Assembly: GCA_030041255.1 (NCBI GenBank)
Contig: JASHOF010000033.1
Coordinates: 1 to 37,940, forward strand
Source of the DNA: Acetobacteraceae bacterium
GTDB taxonomy: Bacteria; Pseudomonadota; Alphaproteobacteria; Acetobacterales; Acetobacteraceae
Reading direction: 5' to 3'
DNA length: 37,940 nucleotides
Position numbers and translations under genes: made by a program
Notes under the pieces: model-generated
Databases searched by the model: none
Seen by the model: the letters and a program-made list of their open reading frames with translations, nothing else
What the model was told of the DNA's origin: nothing
Part shown: positions 27,014-35,295 of the stretch, in pieces
How the letters are laid out: each line of letters begins with the position of its first letter
Numbering within the stretch: position 1 is the first letter of the stretch

Positions 27014-28675
27014 TCAGCTCGACATCCAGACATCTTCCCAGTAGCTGTCGGCGGTGCTCCATGCCCACTTGCCCTTGAGCTTCGCCGAGGCGGCGTAGAT
27101 CAGCGCCGTCTGCCAGATCGGGAACACCGGCAGGTCGCGCGCCAGGATGACCTGCACTGCCTTGTACGCCGCGGCGCGGTCCTTCAGCCCGGCGGCATTG
27201 GCGCCGGCCGCAAAAAGCCGATCGACTTCGGCGTTCGAATAGCCCGAGCAGTTGACGAACGGCGCCTTCCTGATCGCCGAGGTCACATAGAGCCGCGAGA
27301 TGCCGAGTGCCGGATCGCCCGAGGTCGTGTAGGCCTGCAGCGTGGCGTCGAAGTTCCAGTCGGTGAACACCTGCGGCAACTCGACATTCCGCGGACTGCC
27401 GGCGAAGATCACGTTGACGCCGATCTTCGCCCACATGCTCTGCACGACCTGGGAGAGCCGGTCGTTTCCTTCCGCGGTGGAGTCATAGACGAGGTGAAGA
27501 TCGAAGCGCTTGCCGCCGGCGCCGGCTTGCAGCCCTTCGGCGTCCAGCATCGCCGCGGCGCGCTTCGGATCGAACGGATACATCTTCCCAAGATCGACCT
27601 CGGGGTTGTAGGCCCAGGCGAGCCGGGTATCGATCGCACTCTTCGCGACCTCGCCGAGGTTCGCATAAACGACCTTCTTGATGTATTCCCGGTCGAGCGC
27701 GGTGAACAGCGCCTGCCGCACCTTCGGATTGTCGAACGGCTTGCGGCGGACGTTCAGAATGATGAGGTGATCCTCCGGAACACCGCCCTCGCGCGTCTGC
27801 AGCTTCCTGTCGGCTGCTACTTCGCGGTAGTGGGTGACCGGGAAGTAGTAGAAATCGATATAGTCGATCTCGCCCGCCTTGAGGGCCAGCACGCGCGTGT
27901 CCGGATCGGCGATCTCCTTGAAGATGATCCGGTCGAGGTAGGGTTGGCCGGGGCGCCAGTAGCCCGGATTGCGCTCCAGCGTCAGGTGATCGCCGCGCAC
28001 CCATTCCTTCAGCATGAACGGACCGGTTCCCACCGGCTCTGCCAGCGTTGCCGGACTGCTCAGCACATCCGAGCCGGCGAACACATGCGCGGGCAGGATT
28101 CCCGCGTTGGTGTAGAGCGAGAGCGAGAAGAGGAACGGCCCGAACGGTTCCTTGAGATCGATGACGACGGTCTGGTCGTCCGGTGTGGCGACGCTCTTGA
28201 TATGCTCGGCCGCGGCACGGAACTTGGCGCCGTATTTCGCGCTCACCTGCAAGAGGCTGAATGCCGCGTCCTTCGACGTGAAGTCGTGCCCGTCCTGCCA
28301 CTTCGCCTGCACCAGCTTGAAGGTGTAGCGCAGACTGTCGGGCGAGACCGTCCAGGATTCCGCGAGATTCGGCTGCGGTTCGAAGTTCCTGTCGAGTCGC
28401 GTCAGCCCTTCATAAACGAGCGACCCGACGGCACCATCGGGAACTCCGGTCGTGATGGACGGATTGACGGTCGGCGGGTCGCCGGCGAGCACCATGATGA
28501 GCGTGCCGCCGCGCACGGGCCCTTTCGCCGCGCTGGCGGCGAACGCTCTGGCGGGCGCGGCAACCTCCGCGCCAAGCGATGTGCCGAGCGCGAGCCCGGC
28601 CCCCCAGCCGAGGAACTCCCGGCGGCTGCCCGGCCCCCGACACGCTGGCGATTTGCGCAGGATTGGTTTTTCCAA
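27014..28675 (-). CDS. Peptide-type ABC substrate-binding protein (SBP family 5), Tat-exported
   Basis: The 553-residue periplasmic protein belongs to the DppA/OppA family: VYEGLTRLDRNFEPQPNLAESW, VRGDHLTLERNPGYWRP and WNFDATLQAYTTSGDP are characteristic. A classic twin-arginine signal SRREFLGWGAGLALG lies near residues 17-32. I place the start at a TTG (28675) with GGGGGAGG 5-6 nt upstream; open frame continues upstream, but translation there lacks a ribosome-binding site. It is the first gene of the operon SBP-MmgE/PrpD-DppB-DppC-DppD-DppF-lyase, read from the promoter at 28820-28847. Ligands of this family include peptides, opines, nickel chelates and sugars. Confidence 0.9.
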   Translation of the reverse strand: MEKPILRKSPACRGPGSRREFLGWGAGLALGTSLGAEVAAPARAFAASAAKGPVRGGTLIMVLAGDPPTVNPSITTGVPDGAVGSLVYEGLTRLDRNFEPQPNLAESWTVSPDSLRYTFKLVQAKWQDGHDFTSKDAAFSLLQVSAKYGAKFRAAAEHIKSVATPDDQTVVIDLKEPFGPFLFSLSLYTNAGILPAHVFAGSDVLSSPATLAEPVGTGPFMLKEWVRGDHLTLERNPGYWRPGQPYLDRIIFKEIADPDTRVLALKAGEIDYIDFYYFPVTHYREVAADRKLQTREGGVPEDHLIILNVRRKPFDNPKVRQALFTALDREYIKKVVYANLGEVAKSAIDTRLAWAYNPEVDLGKMYPFDPKRAAAMLDAEGLQAGAGGKRFDLHLVYDSTAEGNDRLSQVVQSMWAKIGVNVIFAGSPRNVELPQVFTDWNFDATLQAYTTSGDPALGISRLYVTSAIRKAPFVNCSGYSNAEVDRLFAAGANAAGLKDRAAAYKAVQVILARDLPVFPIWQTALIYAASAKLKGKWAWSTADSYWEDVWMSS

Positions 28676-28819
28676 GGCTGCCTCCCCCTGTCCGCCCTTC
28701 TGCACCCGCGGCCGCGACATCGGCACGATCAGCCGCCATCGGTTGCATCGCTCTTCTCTGTTCTTGCAGGCGGGTGTTCTTCCAGGCGGGCTCGTCGAGC
28801 GAACGTGGCCGCGAATTTG

Positions 28820-28847
28820 ACTATACAAACACCTCTTCTTCCGTCAA
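28820..28847 (-). promoter_or_regulatory. Sigma70-type promoter of the SBP-MmgE-Dpp-lyase operon, with overlapping operator-like palindrome
   Basis: On the minus strand TTGACG (28847-28842) and TATAGT (28825-28820) are separated by 16 nt, each 5/6 to consensus. This is striking in such GC-rich DNA. The expected start is near 28813, leaving a leader of about 140 nt to the TTG at 28675. The -10 lies inside the inverted repeat TTTG-TATAGT-CAAA (28816-28829). That repeat contains GTATAGTC (28819-28826), one base away from the HutC-type GT-N-TA-N-AC pattern, so repression by a GntR/HutC protein is plausible. The rest of 28676-28977 shows no gene. Confidence 0.6.
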
Positions 28848-28977
28848 GCATGCGGCAGGGCCGTGCCCCCGCGAAGGGTGCATCGGCTTTCGCGTCGCCC
28901 GCGAGCGGATTTTGCTTCACCCTGCCGGACCCCGCTCGGTTAGCTTGTCGGGCAGAAACCAGGGAGGCGTCCAGGCC

Positions 28978-29856
28978 ATGTCATGGATCGCACGGCTGGC
29001 GGTGAATCTGCTGATCGCCGCTGTTCCGGCTCTGCTGCCATCCGGAGCCTTCGCCCAGGCCATATGTCAACCGCCGCTGGGTCATCCGCCGTTGCTCAAG
29101 CCCGGGGTATTGGTGGCCGCCATCAACCCCACCGTTCCGCCGATCCAGTACACCGACGACTCGGGCCGGCTCGCCGGGCTGGACGTGGCGTTCGGCAACA
29201 TGATCGCAGCTCGCCTTTGCCTGAAGATGGACTTCGTGAGCACCCAGTTCGCAACCATGATTCCCGGTCTCAAAGAAGGCCGGTTCGATATGATCGACAC
29301 CTTCATGTATTACACCCCGGACCGTGCCGCGCAGGTGATCATGATTCCCTATGGTGCGGCGACGCTTTCCATCGTCGTCCCAGCGGCCAACCACGAGCCG
29401 ATCGGCACTATCGACTTTTTCTCCGGCAAGCCGTTCGGCGTGCAGCTCGGCTCGATCGACGAGCGGGAAGCGCACGCCGCCAGCGCCGCCCTGGTTGCTG
29501 CCGGCAAGCCGCCGATCGACATCCATTCCTTCCCGAACTACTCGGATATCCTGCAGACGCTGCGGGCCGGGCAGATCGCCGGTGGATTCGTCGTCACCGA
29601 GCAAGCCTATTACTATCGGCAGAAGGGCCTGAACTTCTTCCGGATCGCCACCGCCGGCCTTTATCCTCACGCCGAGGCACTGGCGTTCCAGGACCGTGAC
29701 CTTGCCGGGCGCGTTGCCGACGCCTTGAATGCCCTGCACGCCGACGGCAGCTTTCAGAAGCTGTTCGGCGCCTATCACGCCTGCACCTTGCCCCCGCCCT
29801 ACCGGATCACCACCGGGCCGATCACCGCGCCCGACTGCCCTGCCCGTCCCGAATAG
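28978..29856 (+). CDS. Orphan extracellular solute-binding protein, family 3
   Basis: The 292-residue protein has a Sec signal peptide (cleavage near AFAQA, about residue 26) and the family-3 fold of polar amino-acid binders: PPIQYTDDSGRLAGLDVAFGNMIA, FDMIDTFMYYTPDRAAQV and GKPFGVQLGS. It should lie free in the periplasm. No matching permease or ATPase genes are adjacent, so it either serves a transporter elsewhere or acts as a sensor input. The ATG follows AGGGAGG at about 11 nt. It lies divergently from the Dpp-type operon and 109 bp upstream of ubiD on the same strand, and may head that operon. Confidence 0.85.
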   Translation: MSWIARLAVNLLIAAVPALLPSGAFAQAICQPPLGHPPLLKPGVLVAAINPTVPPIQYTDDSGRLAGLDVAFGNMIAARLCLKMDFVSTQFATMIPGLKEGRFDMIDTFMYYTPDRAAQVIMIPYGAATLSIVVPAANHEPIGTIDFFSGKPFGVQLGSIDEREAHAASAALVAAGKPPIDIHSFPNYSDILQTLRAGQIAGGFVVTEQAYYYRQKGLNFFRIATAGLYPHAEALAFQDRDLAGRVADALNALHADGSFQKLFGAYHACTLPPPYRITTGPITAPDCPARPE

Positions 29857-29965
29857 CCGCATCCATCGAGGGCGAGGCTCCCGCTGCGACCGCCCGCCGG
29901 CCGCGCCCTCATCGCATGACACCGTTTGCGGGCGGCAACGACGACGGCTCCCTGACGGAGGCGAC

Positions 29966-31354
29966 ATGGCGAAGACGAATGCGGATTTCACGCTCAGGAG
30001 CTTCATCGATCAGGTGGCGGCCGACGATCCTCAGGCCGTCTGGCGAATCGCGAAGAGGGTCAATCTCGATCATGACGTGACCGCTCTCGCGATGGAACTC
30101 GAACGGGGCGGGCGGGCGCCGGTGCTCTGGTTCGACGATGTTGCGGGCTACCCGTTCCCGGTCGTCTGCAACCTGTTCGCCGATCGCCGCCGCTATGCGC
30201 TCGCGCTCGGGGTGCCGCCGGATCGCCTGATACGAGACTGGGGCGTCCTTGGAGAGCGGCGGCTCTCGCCCGTCGCGCGCGAGCGGGGGCCGATCCATGA
30301 TGTCGTGGCCACCGGCAGCGAGGTCGACCTCGGCAGGCTGCCCATCATGCAGCACTTCGCCTGCGACGCCGGACGCTACATCACCAACGGCGTGGTGATC
30401 GCCAAGGATCCGGATACCGGCGTCCGCAATGCGAGCTTCCATCGCATGCAGGTAAAAGGGAAGAACCGGCTTGGCACCAGCCTGCACAGCCGCCGTCACC
30501 TCTGGAACTACATGCGCCGCTCCGAGGAGCACGGCCGGCACATGCCGGTCGCGGTGGTGATCGGCGGCCATCCCACCCTGGCCTTCGGCGGCCTCTGGAA
30601 AGGCCCGATCGGCACCGACGAGTACGAGGTGATCGGCGGCATGATGGGCACGCCCCTCGAAATCGCCCCCGGCATCACGGTCCCGGTCGAGGTTCCGATC
30701 CACGCCGAAATCGTCCTGGAAGGGCGGATTCTCGCCGATGCGCGCGAGCCGGAAGGGCCATTCGCCGAGTTCACCGGCTACGCATCGAAGCGCTCCACCG
30801 AGCAGGTGATCGAGGTCACGGCCATCCTGCACCGTGGCGATGCCCTCTATCACGATATCGTCCCGGGAATCTCGGACGAGCACACCAGCCTGCTCGCGGT
30901 GCCACAGGAAGCGCGCCTGCTCGGCACCCTGCATACCCATTACCCGAACGTGACGGATGTCGCGTACCCGAAATCCGGCACCTGCCGGCTGCACGCCTAC
31001 ATCGCCATGCACCGTCCGGCGCCCGGCCAGGCGAAGCTCGTGGCAGCCGCGGCCCTGGGCGACGATCTCAGCCTGAAATGCGTGGTGGTCGTCGATGACG
31101 ATGTCGATATCCGCGACGACAGCGCCGTGCTGTGGGCGATGGCGACGCGCATGCAGGCCGATCAGGATATCGACGTCATTCGCAACGCCATGGGCGCCAT
31201 CCTCGATCCCTCCACCCGGGACGGGCTGACTGCCAAGATGATCATCGACAGCACCTGCCGCGGAGCCGATTTCCCGGACCGCCATACGCTGGAGGCGGCG
31301 GCCGTGGCGCGCGCCCGGGAGCTGATCGGCGAGACATTCGGCCGGCCTGCATGA
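29966..31354 (+). CDS. UbiD-family prenylated-FMN decarboxylase
   Basis: This 462-residue UbiD-type (de)carboxylase acts on aromatic or alpha,beta-unsaturated acids with prenylated FMN and a divalent metal. N141 is a candidate metal ligand, and R160 (in SFHRMQ) and the E263/E268 pair in EPEGPFAEFTGY match the R173/E277/E282 catalytic set of Fdc1. All are intact. It starts at the ATG at 29966 after GGAGG. The next genes overlap by 4 nt and include its own UbiX cofactor enzyme, which argues for a dedicated catabolic role rather than ubiquinone synthesis. The substrate is unknown. Related clustered enzymes act on hydroxybenzoates, phenylpropenoic acids and pyrrole- or furoate-type heteroaromatic acids. 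Confidence 0.9.
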   Translation: MAKTNADFTLRSFIDQVAADDPQAVWRIAKRVNLDHDVTALAMELERGGRAPVLWFDDVAGYPFPVVCNLFADRRRYALALGVPPDRLIRDWGVLGERRLSPVARERGPIHDVVATGSEVDLGRLPIMQHFACDAGRYITNGVVIAKDPDTGVRNASFHRMQVKGKNRLGTSLHSRRHLWNYMRRSEEHGRHMPVAVVIGGHPTLAFGGLWKGPIGTDEYEVIGGMMGTPLEIAPGITVPVEVPIHAEIVLEGRILADAREPEGPFAEFTGYASKRSTEQVIEVTAILHRGDALYHDIVPGISDEHTSLLAVPQEARLLGTLHTHYPNVTDVAYPKSGTCRLHAYIAMHRPAPGQAKLVAAAALGDDLSLKCVVVVDDDVDIRDDSAVLWAMATRMQADQDIDVIRNAMGAILDPSTRDGLTAKMIIDSTCRGADFPDRHTLEAAAVARARELIGETFGRPA

Positions 31355-31857
31355 GCGAGGCGTTCTGGAATTTCTCGCTCGCGTTCTACGCAGTGCCCGG
31401 AGTCGAAGAGAGCTGCCTTGCGCTTCAGGACCGGCATGGCGCCGACGTCAACCTCGTCCTGCTGGCCCTGTGGGCTGCCTCCCGCGGGTTCCTGTTCGAT
31501 ACCGAAACGATCGCGGCGGCCGAGCGAATCGCCAGGCCCTGGCGGGAAACGGTGACGGAGCCGATCCGCGCCGCGCGCCGTGCCCTGAAAGAACCGCCGG
31601 CCGGCTTCGATGGAGAAGCGGCCGCGGCACTGCGCCGCCGGCTGCAGGCGCTCGAGATCGAGGCCGAGCGCTTGCAGCAGATGGCCATCGCGGAGAGCCG
31701 CGAGGCAAGCGGGGCGCATGCCCCGGCCGAGGCGGCCCGCGGCAACCTCGCCCTGTACGAGGCCCTCCTCGGCAAGGTCTTCGCCCGCGCACCGGTCGAG
31801 GCCCTACTCGAAGCCTTTGCCGGCCGGTTTGCCGCGTCCGGCGGAAGCACGGCATGA
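31351..31857 (+). CDS. TIGR02444 family protein (DUF2390-like)
   Basis: The 168-residue protein begins MSEAFWNFSLAFYAVPGVE, followed by ALQDRHGADVNLVLLALWA. These are the defining stretches of the TIGR02444 family, which has no known activity. The remainder is helical and probably coiled coil (about residues 85-120). There is no signal or membrane segment. It is placed exactly between ubiD and ubiX, with ATGA overlaps at both ends, so the three proteins must be made together. In other genomes such proteins usually sit elsewhere, so this position is unusual and may mean a chaperone-like or accessory role, or simply operon capture. Confidence 0.82.
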   Translation: MSEAFWNFSLAFYAVPGVEESCLALQDRHGADVNLVLLALWAASRGFLFDTETIAAAERIARPWRETVTEPIRAARRALKEPPAGFDGEAAAALRRRLQALEIEAERLQQMAIAESREASGAHAPAEAARGNLALYEALLGKVFARAPVEALLEAFAGRFAASGGSTA

Positions 31858-32513
31858 ACCCCGGAGAAAAAACCGTGGGCCACAATCCGCCCGCGGTGGA
31901 TGCCACTCCCGAAAGGAAGCGGATCATCGTCGGCATCAGCGGCGCTTCAGGTGCCTGTTACGGCGTCCGGCTGCTCCGGTTGCTGCGCGCCACCGGCCAC
32001 GAAATTCACGTGGTCATCAGCCGCACGGCGCATCTCACGATCCGTCACGAGACCGGGCTCAGCCCGTCCGAAGTCTCCGCGCTCGCCGATGTCGCATACG
32101 CTCCGCAGGACATGGCGGCCTCGATCTCGAGCGGCTCGTTCCCGACCCTCGGCATGATCGTCGCCCCGTGCTCGATGCGAAGCCTGGCAGAAATCGCCAC
32201 CTCTGCCTCGAGCTCGCTGCTGACGCGGGCCGCCGACGTCACGCTCAAGGAACGCCGCAGGCTGGTCCTGATGGTTCGCGAGACGCCGCTCCATCTCGGG
32301 CATTTGCGGGCCATGGTCTCGGCAACCGAAATCGGCGCCATCATCTATCCGCCCGTGCCGGCCCTTTATGCCAAGCCCGCCAGCATCGAAGAGATGATCG
32401 ATCACTCGCTCGGCCGCGTTCTCGACCTCTTCGGGCTCGAGATCGGGGTCGTGAAAAGGTGGAAAGATCCGGCTGCCGATACCGGCCCTGCCGACGACGA
32501 TGACCACCCGTAG
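31854..32513 (+). CDS. ubiX: UbiX-like flavin prenyltransferase
   Basis: This 219-residue enzyme should make prenylated FMN from FMN and dimethylallyl phosphate for the neighbouring UbiD. Diagnostic segments are GISGASGACYGVRLL, CSMRSLAEIATSASSSLLTRAADV (split over a turn), KERRRLVLMVRETPLHLGHL and IYPPVPALY. The usual CSMNTLAKIA reads CSMRSLAEIA, a mild change. An N-terminal extension of about 22 residues precedes the first strand. The ATG overlaps the previous stop (ATGA). Confidence 0.9.
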   Translation: MNPGEKTVGHNPPAVDATPERKRIIVGISGASGACYGVRLLRLLRATGHEIHVVISRTAHLTIRHETGLSPSEVSALADVAYAPQDMAASISSGSFPTLGMIVAPCSMRSLAEIATSASSSLLTRAADVTLKERRRLVLMVRETPLHLGHLRAMVSATEIGAIIYPPVPALYAKPASIEEMIDHSLGRVLDLFGLEIGVVKRWKDPAADTGPADDDDHP

Positions 32514-32578
32514 CGCGTTGCCGGGCGGATCATCGTCCCGCCGGACGCCCGGCGCCGAGGGCAAGGAGAGAGTGCGCC

Positions 32579-34102
32579 ATGATCCGTACCGGCCAGCAAT
32601 ATCGCGATTCCATTCGCGACGCCCGGGAGATCTACGTCAACGGCGAGCGCGTGCGCGACGTGACCGCGCATCCGATGTTCAGGCCGCTGGTCGATATTCG
32701 CGCCCGAATCCACGACATGGCGCACGCGCCGGAGACGGCCGATATCATGTCCTATCCTGCCGAGGGCGAGCGCAACGCGGTAGGCAACAGGCTGCCGCGC
32801 CTGGCGCAGGACTGGTGGGACAAGCGGCGTGCGGTGGACACCGTGCTGGAGGCGATCGGCGGCGTGGTGACCCGTGTCGGGGACGAAACGGTTGGCGAGA
32901 TGTGGTCGCTCTATGACGGGCGCGACGTGCTCAACGAGGTCGATCCCCAGTTCGCCCGCAACATCGAAACCCATATCACGCGGGTGCTCGTCGGCGACCC
33001 GTTCCATGTCTCTGCCAACACCGATCCGAAGGGCGATCGTTCCAAGCCGCCGCAGGATCAGGATCCCGACATGCTGCTCCACCTGGTGCGCGAAACGGAC
33101 GCCGGCATCGTCGTCCGTGGCGCCAAGTACGAGACCGCGGCCGCCTACGCCAACCAGGCCTTCGTCAAGCCGACCATCGCCAACTGGGGCAACAGCGCCT
33201 ATTCCGACTATGCTCTCGGCTTCATCTGCGACCTTGCCTCCCCGGGCCTCAAGTTCATCTGCCGCACCGGTTTCGTCGGCCGCGCGCCGGCCGAAGACTA
33301 TCCGCTCAGCAACCGCTTCGACGAGGTGGACACGCTGGTCGTTTTCGACGATGTCCTGGTTCCCTGGGAGAATGTCCTCTTCTTCCGCCACACCAGGGCG
33401 GCGGCCTATATTCGCGCCACGCTGCACCGCTACTCGGCGTTTGCCTTCGTGCAGCGCATCCTCAAGCTCGCCGACATGATGATCGGCGCCGCCCTCTTCA
33501 ACGTCCGGCAGACCGGGCTCGACAAGCAGCAGGCGGTGCAGGAGAAGCTGGCCGAGCTCGCCGTCTACCGCGAAGGCATCAACGCTCACCTGACGGCCGC
33601 CATCACGCTCGCCGAGCCGAGCCCGGGCGGGCTTCTGATGCCGAACCAGTCGTTGCTTTATTGCGGCCGCGTGCTGGCCTGCACGCAACTGCATCACATG
33701 ATGCACATCGCCCGCGAACTGTGCGGCGGCCAGATTTGCGTCACCCCCGACAAGGCCTGTTTCGAGGCGCCGGAGACGCGCCCCTGGATGGAAAAATTCT
33801 ATTCCGTCAACGAGAACTGGCAGGCGGAGGACCGGCGCAAGCTTTTGGCCTTCGCGCGCGATCTCTTGAATTCCGATTACGCGGGACACCGGCTGACCTT
33901 CCAGCTCTTCGCCCAGTCGCCGCCCTTTGCGCATCTGGCCGCCGTCTATCGCAGCTTCGGCTGGGACGGCCCGCTGTCCCTGGTCCGGTGCGCCGCCGGC
34001 CTCTCGGAGCGGGTGATGCAGGGCGTCCGCCCGACCGCCGGGGACAGTGCCGTCCGGCAATGGTTCGCCGGCTCTCCAGCCGCCCGCCGCGCCGCGGAGT
34101 AG
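32579..34102 (+). CDS. HpaB/PvcC-family FADH2-dependent monooxygenase (4-hydroxyphenylacetate 3-hydroxylase type)
   Basis: This 507-residue flavin monooxygenase of the acyl-CoA-dehydrogenase fold uses free FADH2 and O2 to hydroxylate phenolic rings or make N- or O-heterocycles. Landmarks are MIRTGQQYRDSIRD at the start, DVTAHPMFRP, VFDDVLVPWENVLFF and the LCGGQICVTPDKA stretch near 380. The Cys/His iron-sulphur ligands of the related 4-hydroxybutyryl-CoA dehydratase are not evident, so the monooxygenase reading is preferred. AAGGAGAG lies before the ATG. The flavin reductase partner (HpaC-like) is not in this window. Gene order suggests it acts before or after UbiD on one aromatic substrate. 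Confidence 0.88.
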   Translation: MIRTGQQYRDSIRDAREIYVNGERVRDVTAHPMFRPLVDIRARIHDMAHAPETADIMSYPAEGERNAVGNRLPRLAQDWWDKRRAVDTVLEAIGGVVTRVGDETVGEMWSLYDGRDVLNEVDPQFARNIETHITRVLVGDPFHVSANTDPKGDRSKPPQDQDPDMLLHLVRETDAGIVVRGAKYETAAAYANQAFVKPTIANWGNSAYSDYALGFICDLASPGLKFICRTGFVGRAPAEDYPLSNRFDEVDTLVVFDDVLVPWENVLFFRHTRAAAYIRATLHRYSAFAFVQRILKLADMMIGAALFNVRQTGLDKQQAVQEKLAELAVYREGINAHLTAAITLAEPSPGGLLMPNQSLLYCGRVLACTQLHHMMHIARELCGGQICVTPDKACFEAPETRPWMEKFYSVNENWQAEDRRKLLAFARDLLNSDYAGHRLTFQLFAQSPPFAHLAAVYRSFGWDGPLSLVRCAAGLSERVMQGVRPTAGDSAVRQWFAGSPAARRAAE

Positions 34103-34193
34103 GTCCCCTGCCGCAACGGAGTCGAAACTGCGATCGTGGCCGCGGCCGGGGGCTTACGCCGCGACGGCGAGCCTGCACTTCGAAGGGAAAGCA

Positions 34194-34613
34194 ATGAAAC
34201 ACCAGCGCATTCGCCCGTTCAATACCCGCGACACCTACCCCGAGCAGCGACTCGACGACGATCTCTGCCAGGCGGTGGTGGCGCGCGGGCGCATCGTCTT
34301 CCTGCGCGGCCAGGTCGGCCAGGACCTCGACAGTTCGGCCAATGTCGGAATTGCCGATCCCGCCGCCCAGGCGCACAAGGCGATGCAGAACATCCGGAGC
34401 CTCATCACCGAAGCCGGCGGAACAATGCGCCACCTGACCAAGCTCGTCGTCTATCTGACCGACATTCGTCATCGCGAAGCGGTGTATCGGGCGATGGGCG
34501 AGCACATCCGTGGCGTGCATCCGGTTTGCACCGGGCTCGTCGTCGTCGCCCTCGCCCGGCCGGAGTGGCTGGTCGAAATCGATGCGACGGCCGTCATTCC
34601 CGATGAGGCGTGA
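34194..34613 (+). CDS. RidA-family protein lacking the imine-deaminase arginine
   Basis: This 139-residue RidA/YjgF-fold protein has the MQNIRSLITEAGGTMRHLTKLVVYLTD and LARPEWLVEIDATAVI segments (each shown in part). In canonical RidA an Arg in P-x-R-S is essential for hydrolysis of enamine/imine intermediates. Here the motif is HPVCTGLVV with Cys in place of Arg. It therefore belongs to an Arg-less subgroup and may catalyse another reaction or act by binding. 2-Aminomuconate deaminases also come from this superfamily, but equivalence is not established. AAGGGA precedes the ATG. It is 4 nt from the DUF1028 gene. Confidence 0.85.
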   Translation: MKHQRIRPFNTRDTYPEQRLDDDLCQAVVARGRIVFLRGQVGQDLDSSANVGIADPAAQAHKAMQNIRSLITEAGGTMRHLTKLVVYLTDIRHREAVYRAMGEHIRGVHPVCTGLVVVALARPEWLVEIDATAVIPDEA

Positions 34614-34617
34614 GGAG

Positions 34618-35295
34618 ATGACCTTCTCCATCATCGGACATTGTGAACGGAGCGGGAGGTTCGGAATCGCCATCTCGTCCTCCAGCCCGGCTGTTGCCGC
34701 GCGTTGTGCGCATGCGCGGGCCGGGGTCGGCGTGGTTGCCACCCAGAACATCACCGACCCGCGGCTGGGACCGCAGGGGCTCGCGCTGATGGCAGGCGGC
34801 GCCTCGGCCGAGGAGGCGCTTGCCCGGCTCAAGGCGACGGCACCGCATATCGAATTCCGCCAGCTTGCACTGCTCGACCGCAGCGGTCGAAGCGCCGTCT
34901 TCTCCGGCGCGCACACCCTCGGCATCCACAATGCCGTCTCTGCCGAGGGAGCGGCGGCAGCCGGCAACATCCTCGCGGACCGGCGGGTGCCGGTCTGGAT
35001 GCTCGAGACCTTTCTCTCCCGCCCGCTCGATGATCTCGGAGACCGGCTCGTCGCAGCGCTCGCCGCCGGCTTGCAAGCGGGGGGAGAAACGGCGCCTGTG
35101 CACTCGGCCGGCATGCTGTTGGTGCGCGAGGTGCCGTGGCCGGTTGCCGATCTCCGGATCGATTGGCACGCCACCGATCCGATCGGCGCGCTCTCCGAGA
35201 CCTGGTCCATCTACAAGCCGCAGCTCGACGCCTATGTCGCGCGCGCGCTCGACCCGTCATCCGCACCCGCTTACCCGGTGGCCGAGCGCAGGTAG
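34618..35295 (+). CDS. DUF1028 protein (Ntn-hydrolase-like)
   Basis: The 225-residue protein starts [21 protein letters not shown] with [22 protein letters not shown] and a glycine-rich [19 protein letters not shown]. This N-terminal layout is that of DUF1028 proteins, which are thought to adopt an Ntn-hydrolase-like fold but have no proven activity. It follows the RidA-like gene after 4 nt. RidA/DUF1028 neighbours recur in catabolic loci of Proteobacteria, so a joint role on a nitrogenous intermediate is plausible. The TGAGGAG just before the ATG serves both as part of the upstream end and as ribosome-binding site. Confidence 0.82.
   Translation: MTFSIIGHCERSGRFGIAISSSSPAVAARCAHARAGVGVVATQNITDPRLGPQGLALMAGGASAEEALARLKATAPHIEFRQLALLDRSGRSAVFSGAHTLGIHNAVSAEGAAAAGNILADRRVPVWMLETFLSRPLDDLGDRLVAALAAGLQAGGETAPVHSAGMLLVREVPWPVADLRIDWHATDPIGALSETWSIYKPQLDAYVARALDPSSAPAYPVAERR

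Noticed and set aside
24916-29005. Two very long plus-strand open frames (over 700 codons each) opposite the MmgE, permease and binding-protein genes
   Set aside because: Antisense shadows over genes with strong family motifs; no recognisable domains or ribosome-binding sites.
32579-34102. 4-hydroxybutyryl-CoA dehydratase instead of HpaB-type monooxygenase
   Set aside because: The Cys/His ligand set for the [4Fe-4S] cluster is not evident; the sequence reads better as a hydroxylase.
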